From Tritrichomonas musculus (taxonomy: Eukaryota > Parabasalia > Tritrichomonadida > Tritrichomonadidae): DNA of 29,417 nucleotides. A program made the translations under genes and the position numbers. Below, in pieces: positions 22,756-29,417 of this stretch; the first letter of the stretch is position 1, and every line of letters begins with the position of its first letter. The stretch lies in the NCBI GenBank assembly GCA_039105265.1, contig JAPFFF010000238.1, positions 1-29,417 of the forward strand, written 5' to 3'. The notes beneath the pieces were generated by a model, which was given only the letters and a program-made list of their open reading frames with translations, searched no databases and was not told where the DNA came from.

Positions 22756-23379
22756 TCAAATAACTTTTTTCTAATATGAAAAACTTCAATGAGTAAAGCA
22801 TAATTAAACCGAATTTTATATAACGCATTTCATCTGCTCGTATCATTATATTTATTGACTTTTATCAGATAACCTATTTTTGATGATCGTTGATAATCAT
22901 ACTTCGAAAACTTTCAAAATGTTTTTAATTTTATATATTTCTTTTATATAATAAACATAATGTTTAATTTGTTCTTTAATTTATATCTTATTATTTATTT
23001 TTATAAAGATAAAATTATTTCAAAACAAAACCTCCCTTTGAAATTTGTCATTTAACAAATCAATAAACAAATATAAATCATTCAAAAAGCTAATATAAAA
23101 AGTTAAATGACCATTAAACGTATTATTATTTACCAATTCATATAAAAAGTGAAGTATTTGAAAAAAAAAATTTTTTTCTTGTCAATTGAATGCATTGGTT
23201 TTACATTTTCAACCACATCGCTTTTGTCACAAAAGATAAACAAGCAAACAACGCTTTATCACCATTTTGAATCTCAACTTATAAATTACTATAAAGAATG
23301 CATAAATACAAATAAATAAAGAAAAAATAATTCACAATATTATAGTTACATTTTTGTTTACCCCCTCTCTCAATTTTGA

Positions 23380-23418
<39 letters not shown>

Positions 23419-23769
23419 ACTCATACTTTTTTTTACCCTCTCAGCTTTTCAAACTGTTGGGAAACACGAAAGTCATAAGTACATGAAAAGTATGATTTAA
23501 GAAAACTGCTAAACATTCTTTTGTTAATGATAATAATTATGAGGTTTAATTATTGTAATGATGAGTGTAATTAGATTGAGAGAAGCAGTGTCAGTTTATA
23601 AGGCAATGCAGTTGTGGTTGATTGTTCAAAGAAGTAGTAGTGTTATGACTCAATGCATAAGTAGTAGTTTATTACAAATAAATAAACAAATATAAATAGA
23701 TAGTAATGTTTTATAAATTAACAAAATAATATTTTAAAAATAAATATTGGTATAAATGAGGAAAATAAT

Positions 23770-24045
23770 GTGCATGCATCCGATTAAACGAGGTGCATGC
23801 ATCCGATTGAACGAGATGAATGAATCCGATTAAACGAGATGAATGAATCCGATTAAACAAGGTGCATGCATCCGATTAAACGAGATGAATGAATCCGATT
23901 GAACGAGGTGCATGCATCCGATTAAACGAGGTGCATGCATCCGATTAAACGAGATGAATGAATCCGATTGAACGAGATGAATGAATCCGATTGAACGAGG
24001 TGCATGCATCCGATTAAACGAGGCGCATGCATCCGATTAAACAAA
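23770..24045. repeat. 23-bp minisatellite, unit 13
   Basis: Standard 12-monomer block, unaffected by the two spacer substitutions of this unit. Confidence 0.96.
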
Positions 24046-24195
24046 GTGTATGTATTTAGTTATTAATTTAGATAATGAATTTTTTTTTGTTTAAATCTAT
24101 ATAAAACTGGATATTTTTTTTTTAAAACAAAGTTAAGTGATAATCTTATATTGAATTTTTATTTAACCCGTTTATGCTGACTTCATTTATTTATA

Positions 24196-24633
24196 ATGCA
24201 TCCCAAGAATAGCAAGTGGAAAGGAATAATGATTTCTGGAATTGATCCAAATTGTCCACCAATACTTTATCGACTCGACGAGAAAGAAAAGCATGTGCAT
24301 AAATTCAAAAAGCAAAAACGTCGGAACATGAAAAAACTTGTTTTAGAATTGAAAAACTACAACCAACCACCACCACCACCACCGCCACCGCCACCACTAC
24401 TGCTGCCACTACCACAAAACACTAATAATAACAACAACAACTACAATGAAAATTTCACCATAATCACCACTACAAACACCACCAATGCTGCTGCTGCTAC
24501 TACTACTAACAACAACACAGAGATGGAACAAGATCAATTGATTCTCCTTGATGATCACGATTGTAATTTCGCGAATATTGAACTGGACTCAGGTTCTGAT
24601 TTCGGTCTTGATTTTTGGTGGGAATGGCCCTGA
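24196..24633 (+). CDS. Repeated 145-aa protein, unit 14
   Basis: Identical predicted protein. TATA box 24097-24106, AATAAA 24828-24833. The spacer variants of unit 13 are not shared by this unit. Confidence 0.6.
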   Translation: MHPKNSKWKGIMISGIDPNCPPILYRLDEKEKHVHKFKKQKRRNMKKLVLELKNYNQPPPPPPPPPPLLLPLPQNTNNNNNNYNENFTIITTTNTTNAAAATTTNNNTEMEQDQLILLDDHDCNFANIELDSGSDFGLDFWWEWP

Positions 24634-25257
24634 TCAAATAACTTTTTTCTAATATGAAAAACTTCAATGAGTAAAGCATAATTAAACCGAATTTTATATA
24701 ACGCATTTCATCTGCTCGTATCATTATATTTATTGACTTTTATCAGATAACCTATTTTTGATGATCGTTGATAATCATACTTCGAAAACTTTCAAAATGT
24801 TTTTAATTTTATATATTTCTTTTATATAATAAACATAATGTTTAATTTGTTCTTTAATTTATATCTTATTATTTATTTTTATAAAGATAAAATTATTTCA
24901 AAACAAAACCTCCCTTTGAAATTTGTCATTTAACAAATCAATAAACAAATATAAATCATTCAAAAAGCTAATATAAAAAGTTAAATGACCATTAAACGTA
25001 TTATTATTTACCAATTCATATAAAAAGTGAAGTATTTGAAAAAAAAAATTTTTTTCTTGTCAATTGAATGCATTGGTTTTACATTTTCAACCACATCGCT
25101 TTTGTCACAAAAGATAAACAAGCAAACAACGCTTTATCACCATTTTGAATCTCAACTTATAAATTACTATAAAGAATGCATAAATACAAATAAATAAAGA
25201 AAAAATAATTCACAATATTATAGTTACATTTTTGTTTACCCCCTCTCTCAATTTTGA

Positions 25258-25290
<33 letters not shown>

Positions 25291-25647
25291 TAAATAACTC
25301 ATACTTTTTTTTACCCTCTCAGCTTTTCAAACTGTTGGGAAACACGAAAGTCATAAGTACATGAAAAGTATGATTTAAGAAAACTGCTAAACATTCTTTT
25401 GTTAATGATAATAATTATGAGGTTTAATTATTGTAATGATGAGTGTAATTAGATTGAGAGAAGCAGTGGCAGTTTATAAGGCAATGCAGTTGTGGTTGAT
25501 TGTTCAAAGAAGTAGTAGTGTTATGACTCAATGCATAAGTAGTAGTTTATTACAAATAAATAAACAAATATAAATAGATAGTAATGTTTTATAAATTAAC
25601 AAAATAATATTTTAAAAATAAATATTGGTATAAATGAGGAAAATAAT

Positions 25648-25923
25648 GTGCATGCATCCGATTAAACGAGGTGCATGCATCCGATTGAACGAGATGAATG
25701 AATCCGATTAAACGAGATGAATGAATCCGATTAAACAAGGTGCATGCATCCGATTAAACGAGATGAATGAATCCGATTGAACGAGGTGCATGCATCCGAT
25801 TAAACGAGGTGCATGCATCCGATTAAACGAGATGAATGAATCCGATTGAACGAGATGAATGAATCCGATTGAACGAGGTGCATGCATCCGATTAAACGAG
25901 GCGCATGCATCCGATTAAACAAA
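25648..25923. repeat. 23-bp minisatellite, unit 14
   Basis: This is the last block with the standard 12-monomer AABBABAABBAA order; the next one, beyond the MITE, is rearranged. Confidence 0.96.
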
Positions 25924-26073
25924 GTGTATGTATTTAGTTATTAATTTAGATAATGAATTTTTTTTTGTTTAAATCTATATAAAACTGGATATTTTTTTTT
26001 TAAAACAAAGTTAAGTGATAATCTTATATTGAATTTTTATTTAACCCGTTTATGCTGACTTCATTTATTTATA

Positions 26074-26511
26074 ATGCATCCCAAGAATAGCAAGTGGAAA
26101 GGAATAATGATTTCTGGAATTGATCCAAATTGTCCACCAATACTTTATCGACTCGACGAGAAAGAAAAGCATGTGCATAAATTCAAAAAGCAAAAACGTC
26201 GGAACATGAAAAAACTTGTTTTAGAATTGAAAAACTACAACCAACCACCACCACCACCACCGCCACCGCCACCACTACTGCTGCCACTACCACAAAACAC
26301 TAATAATAACAACAACAACTACAATGAAAATTTCACCATAATCACCACTACAAACACCACCAATGCTGCTGCTGCTACTACTACTAACAACAACACAGAG
26401 ATGGAACAAGATCAATTGATTCTCCTTGATGATCACGATTGTAATTTCGCGAATATTGAACTGGACTCAGGTTCTGATTTCGGTCTTGATTTTTGGTGGG
26501 AATGGCCCTGA
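26074..26511 (+). CDS. Repeated 145-aa protein, unit 15 (MITE-bearing unit)
   Basis: Identical predicted protein, with TATA box 25975-25984 and AATAAA 26706-26711. Its spacer matches the homogenised core up to 27154, where a 978-bp element interrupts the TAA tract. The insertion lies about 640 bp beyond the stop, well past the polyadenylation signal, so it should not affect this copy's transcript. It does lie between this copy and the upstream region of unit 16. Confidence 0.6.
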   Translation: MHPKNSKWKGIMISGIDPNCPPILYRLDEKEKHVHKFKKQKRRNMKKLVLELKNYNQPPPPPPPPPPLLLPLPQNTNNNNNNYNENFTIITTTNTTNAAAATTTNNNTEMEQDQLILLDDHDCNFANIELDSGSDFGLDFWWEWP

Positions 26512-27146
26512 TCAAATAACTTTTTTCTAATATGAAAAACTTCAATGAGTAAAGCATAATTAAACCGAATTTTATATAACGCATTTCATCTGCTCGTATC
26601 ATTATATTTATTGACTTTTATCAGATAACCTATTTTTGATGATCGTTGATAATCATACTTCGAAAACTTTCAAAATGTTTTTAATTTTATATATTTCTTT
26701 TATATAATAAACATAATGTTTAATTTGTTCTTTAATTTATATCTTATTATTTATTTTTATAAAGATAAAATTATTTCAAAACAAAACCTCCCTTTGAAAT
26801 TTGTCATTTAACAAATCAATAAACAAATATAAATCATTCAAAAAGCTAATATAAAAAGTTAAATGACCATTAAACGTATTATTATTTACCAATTCATATA
26901 AAAAGTGAAGTATTTGAAAAAAAAAATTTTTTTCTTGTCAATTGAATGCATTGGTTTTACATTTTCAACCACATCGCTTTTGTCACAAAAGATAAACAAG
27001 CAAACAACGCTTTATCACCATTTTGAATCTCAACTTATAAATTACTATAAAGAATGCATAAATACAAATAAATAAAGAAAAAATAATTCACAATATTATA
27101 GTTACATTTTTGTTTACCCCCTCTCTCAATTTTGAAATAATAATAA

Positions 27147-27154
27147 TAATAATA
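27147..27154. repeat. Left target-site duplication of the MITE (TAATAATA)
   Basis: The eight bases before the element equal the eight after it (28133-28140). Because both lie in a TAA repeat, duplications of 2 or 5 bp would look the same, so the length is not certain. Confidence 0.55.
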
Positions 27155-27178
27155 GAGCTCGGAGAAAAAGGGATTTCC
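27155..27178 (+). repeat. Left terminal inverted repeat of the MITE
   Basis: Twenty-four bases pair with 28109-28132 with three mismatches; similarity drops after ATTTCC. Confidence 0.85.
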
Positions 27179-27762
27179 TTTTTGAAAATAAAGAATTATA
27201 TTTATAAAACATATTTATTTTGATGTGTATAAGTTATATCTGAAAGCATACACTTTTTCGAAAAAAAATTGTTTTTTAAAAAAAAAGTGACTTTTTTATA
27301 AAAAGGTTTATTTTTGAATATTTTTTTTTTATAAAAAAAAAGCTTCTTTGCGAAAAGTTTTTGTGTGTGCAAAAAGTAAAATCATATCAATAAGTTTCGA
27401 TCATTTCAAATAAAAAATTTAATTAAAATCATAAATTCCTTTCGAAATATAAATTGATAGAAAAAATTTAGTTAACAAGAATTTCAAAGAATTATTTAAT
27501 AAAAACATATATTTAGATATTATTCAAATCATAAAGAATGATATTTGATGTATGAATTATAAAGTACTCGTAATCATTGCTTATGATCAAACTATATTCA
27601 AAATTTGAAGCATTCTAATGATATAGAAAATATCATTTGCTTCATTAAGCTGTGAGGCACTTTCCAATCTTGTTAAATGATGCTTTTGATGCAGACAGTT
27701 TAAATCTGGAATGAAAATAATAGTTTTGTCCTCAAAATGTAGTTTTTTCCACCAATTATAAC

Positions 27763-27798
<36 letters not shown>

Positions 27799-28108
27799 GA
27801 ATAAATAACGTATTCAAAAATCAAAATCAAATAATATATTTATAAGATCTTGTTTTTTTTAAAAGAAAATCTATATTAAAAAAAATTGTTCATATAAAAA
27901 AGACTTGGTGTTTTGAAAAAAGAAAATTATTTCGCAAAAAAAAGATCATTTTAAGAAGTATTTTTCATTTTAAAAAGAAAACAAATTTTTTAAACGAAAA
28001 AATTATTTCACAAAAAAATGTTTTTACAGACAAACATTTTTCTTTTCGAAAAAAAATGGATTTTTAAAACATATGGATCTTAATGATATGAAAAAGTTTT
28101 GTAAATAT

Positions 28109-28132
28109 GGAAATTCCTTTTTCGCCGATCTC
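28109..28132 (-). repeat. Right terminal inverted repeat of the MITE
   Basis: Reverse complement of the left end at 21 of 24 positions, ending CGCCGATCTC directly before TAATAATA. Confidence 0.85.
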
Positions 28133-28140
28133 TAATAATA
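28133..28140. repeat. Right target-site duplication of the MITE (TAATAATA)
   Basis: Copy of 27147-27154; the interrupted TAA tract then resumes with its normal A run and the usual spacer sequence. Confidence 0.55.
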
Positions 28141-28504
28141 AAAAATAAATAACTCATACTTTTTTTTTTACCCTCTCAGCTTTTCAAACTGTTGGGAAAC
28201 ACGAAAGTCATAAGTACATGAAAAGTATGATTTAAGAAAACTGCTAAACATTCTTTTGTTAATGATAATAATTATGAGGTTTAATTATTGTAATGATGAG
28301 TGTAATTAGATTGAGAGAAGCAGTGTCAGTTTATAAGGCAATGCAGTTGTGGTTGATTGTTCAAAGAAGTAGTAGTGTTATGACTCAATGCATAAGTAGT
28401 AGTTTATTACAAATAAAAAAACAAATATAAATAGATAGTAATGTTTTATAAATTAACAAAATAATATTTTAAAAATAAATATTGGTATAAATGAGGAAAA
28501 TAAT

Positions 28505-28688
28505 GTGCATGCATCCGATTGAACGAGGTGCATGCATCGGATTGAACGAGGTGCATGCATCCGATTGAACGAGGTGCATGCATCCGATTGAACGAGGTGC
28601 ATGCATCCGATTGAACGAGGTGCATGCATCCGATTGAACGAGATAAATGAATCCGATTAAACGAGATGAATGAATCCGATTAAACAAA
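28505..28688. repeat. 23-bp minisatellite upstream of unit 16 (8 monomers, different order)
   Basis: Six type A monomers, nearly all with the GAACGAG ending, are followed by two type B monomers: AAAAAABB, 184 bp. One A monomer has CGG for CCG, and the first B has ATAAATGA. This differs from the AABBABAABBAA block found in all core units, so this unit was not homogenised with the core here. A 72-codon open frame on the minus strand across this block is only the repeat read in one frame. Confidence 0.96.
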
Positions 28689-28836
28689 GTGTATGTATTT
28701 AGTTATTAATTTAGATAATGACTTTTTTTTTGTTTAAATCTATATAAAACTGGGTATTTTTTTTAAAACAAAGTTAAGTGATAATCTTATATTGATTTTT
28801 TATTCAACCCGTTTATGCTGACTTCATTTATTTATA

Positions 28837-29274
28837 ATGCATCCCAAGAATAGCAAGTGGAAAGGAATAATGGTTTCTGGAATTGATCCAAATTGTCCAC
28901 CAATACTTTATCGACTCGACGAGAAAGAAAAGCATGTGCATAAATTCAAAAAGCAAAAACGTCGGAACATGAAAAAACTTGTTTTAGAATTGAAAAACTA
29001 CAACCAACCACCACCACCGCCACCGCCACCACCACCACTACTACTGCCACTACCACAAAACACTAATAATAACAACAACAACTACAATGAAAATTTCACC
29101 ATAATCACCACTACAAACACCACCAATGCTGCTGCTGCTACTACTACTAACAACAACACAGAGATGGAACAAGATCAATTGATTCTCCTTGATGATCACG
29201 ATTGTAATTTCGCGAATATTGAACTGGACTCAGGTTCTGATTTCGGTCTTGATTTTTGGTGGGAATGGCCCTGA
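28837..29274 (+). CDS. Diverged 145-aa copy, unit 16
   Basis: This is the only intact copy that differs from the core sequence. I see four nucleotide differences in the frame: one conservative replacement (I13V) and three silent changes in the poly-Pro/Leu segment, where the two CCG codons stand at prolines 4 and 6 instead of 6 and 8. The proline run is still ten residues. The promoter region carries about four substitutions and a shorter T run, but the TATA box (28740-28749) and the main ATG context are kept. The mild excess of silent changes is compatible with a selected protein but too small to prove it. The 3' flank is cut by the window end before the AATAAA. Confidence 0.6.
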   Translation: MHPKNSKWKGIMVSGIDPNCPPILYRLDEKEKHVHKFKKQKRRNMKKLVLELKNYNQPPPPPPPPPPLLLPLPQNTNNNNNNYNENFTIITTTNTTNAAAATTTNNNTEMEQDQLILLDDHDCNFANIELDSGSDFGLDFWWEWP

Positions 29275-29417
29275 TCAAATAACTTTTTTCTAATATGAAA
29301 AACTTCAATGAGTAAAGCATAATTAAACCGAATTTTACATAACGCATTTCATCTGCTCGTATCATTATATTTATTGACTTTTATCAGATAACCTATTTTT
29401 GATGATCGTTGATAATC

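Larger units (their letters stand above)
27155..28132. mobile_element. MITE-like non-autonomous DNA transposon (978 bp)
   Basis: It interrupts the TAA tract of unit 15 and is absent from every other unit. The ends are inverted copies: GAGCTCGGAGAAAAAGG at the left and, read inward on the other strand, GAGATCGGCGAAAAAGG at the right, matching at 21 of 24 positions in the first 24 bp. The interior is very A/T-rich with many A and T runs, including 30 T at 27764-27793, and repeated TTCGAAAA-like and TTCGCAAAA-like motifs near both ends. No transposase is recognisable. An apparent 8-bp duplication fits hAT or P-type elements; if the flanking TA is counted as part of the end, TAGAG fits the start common among hAT ends. 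Family assignment is therefore tentative. The unique single insertion suggests it arrived after most of the amplification, or in a unit outside the homogenised core. Confidence 0.85.
1..29417 (+). repeat. Tandem array of a ~1,878-bp gene-bearing unit (16 unit starts, open at both ends)
   Basis: The same sequence recurs head to tail through the whole window. ATG-to-ATG distances are 1883, 1907, 1561, 1797, then 1878 ten times in a row, then 2763. The short distances are explained by deletions in units 3 and 4. The long one is explained by a transposon insertion in unit 15, partly offset by a shorter minisatellite. No terminal inverted repeats, target-site duplications or transposase were seen at unit borders, so the unit behaves as a tandem gene repeat (megasatellite) rather than as a mobile element. 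Both window ends cut through a unit, so the true copy number is higher. Confidence 0.98.

Noticed and set aside
27587-27817. Minus-strand 76-codon frame inside the MITE, with HFED faintly recalling THAP-domain proteins
   Set aside because: Its start is a lysine run read from a 30-T tract. The required Cys/His pattern of a THAP domain is not present, and the remaining 50 residues match nothing I know.
28469-28687. Minus-strand 72-codon frame over the last minisatellite
   Set aside because: It is a translation of the 23-bp repeat, giving a 23-residue period, and is open by chance. No other unit keeps it.
1-29417. The 1,878-bp unit as a transposon or viral genome in tandem
   Set aside because: There are no terminal repeats, no target-site duplications at unit borders and no replication, integration or capsid-type gene. 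The only ORF is the 145-aa protein.

Overview
The window lies inside a tandem array. From the first base to the last it is made of head-to-tail copies of one unit of about 1,878 bp, all in the same orientation. I count 16 unit starts, taking the ATG of the repeated gene as landmark: 146, 2029, 3936, 5497, 7294, 9172, 11050, 12928, 14806, 16684, 18562, 20440, 22318, 24196, 26074 and 28837. The first base falls just after where a preceding unit's minisatellite would end, and the last base falls inside the 3' flank of unit 16, so the array runs on past both ends. Extreme A/T richness, triplet-coded Pro/Asn/Thr/Ala runs, a canonical TATA box, AATAAA signals and a non-autonomous terminal-inverted-repeat transposon all point to a eukaryotic nuclear genome. 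An AT-rich invertebrate such as an arthropod is my best guess, but I cannot name the organism.

Each unit reads like a compact, self-contained transcription unit on the + strand. In order it holds: a 12-monomer, 23-bp minisatellite; about 50 bp further on a CTATATAAAA TATA box; a short A/T-rich leader with a small overlapping uORF; one uninterrupted 145-codon ORF; an AATAAA signal about 195 nt after the stop; and then about 800 bp of A/T-rich spacer with a (TAA)9 tract, an A10T7 palindrome and a short block of possible transcription-factor sites. The predicted protein is unknown to me. It has a lysine/arginine-rich segment (30-48), a ten-proline run (58-67), an Asn/Thr/Ala low-complexity linker (74-107) and an acidic, aromatic C-terminus ending FWWEWP. 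This layout resembles a small nuclear regulator, but that is inference from composition only.

Region by region: units 1-3 (to about 5.4 kb) carry many single-base insertions and deletions, and their reading frames are broken. Unit 3 has also lost about 319 bp of 3' flank. Unit 4 has an in-frame 27-codon deletion. Units 5-15 (7294 to about 27.1 kb) encode the same protein, at an exact 1,878-bp spacing through unit 14, and look almost base-for-base identical; only unit 13 shows two substitutions. In unit 15 a 978-bp MITE-like element (27155-28132) with 24-bp terminal inverted repeats and an apparent 8-bp TAATAATA duplication sits in the (TAA)n tract. Everything left of it matches the homogenised core. 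Everything right of it, including unit 16, is slightly diverged and has a different minisatellite (8 monomers, almost all of one type).

The main interest is the system as a whole: an uncharacterised small gene amplified with its own promoter-proximal minisatellite, homogenised like rDNA or histone repeats, with decaying or poorly sequenced copies on the left and a transposon marking the right edge of the homogenised block.
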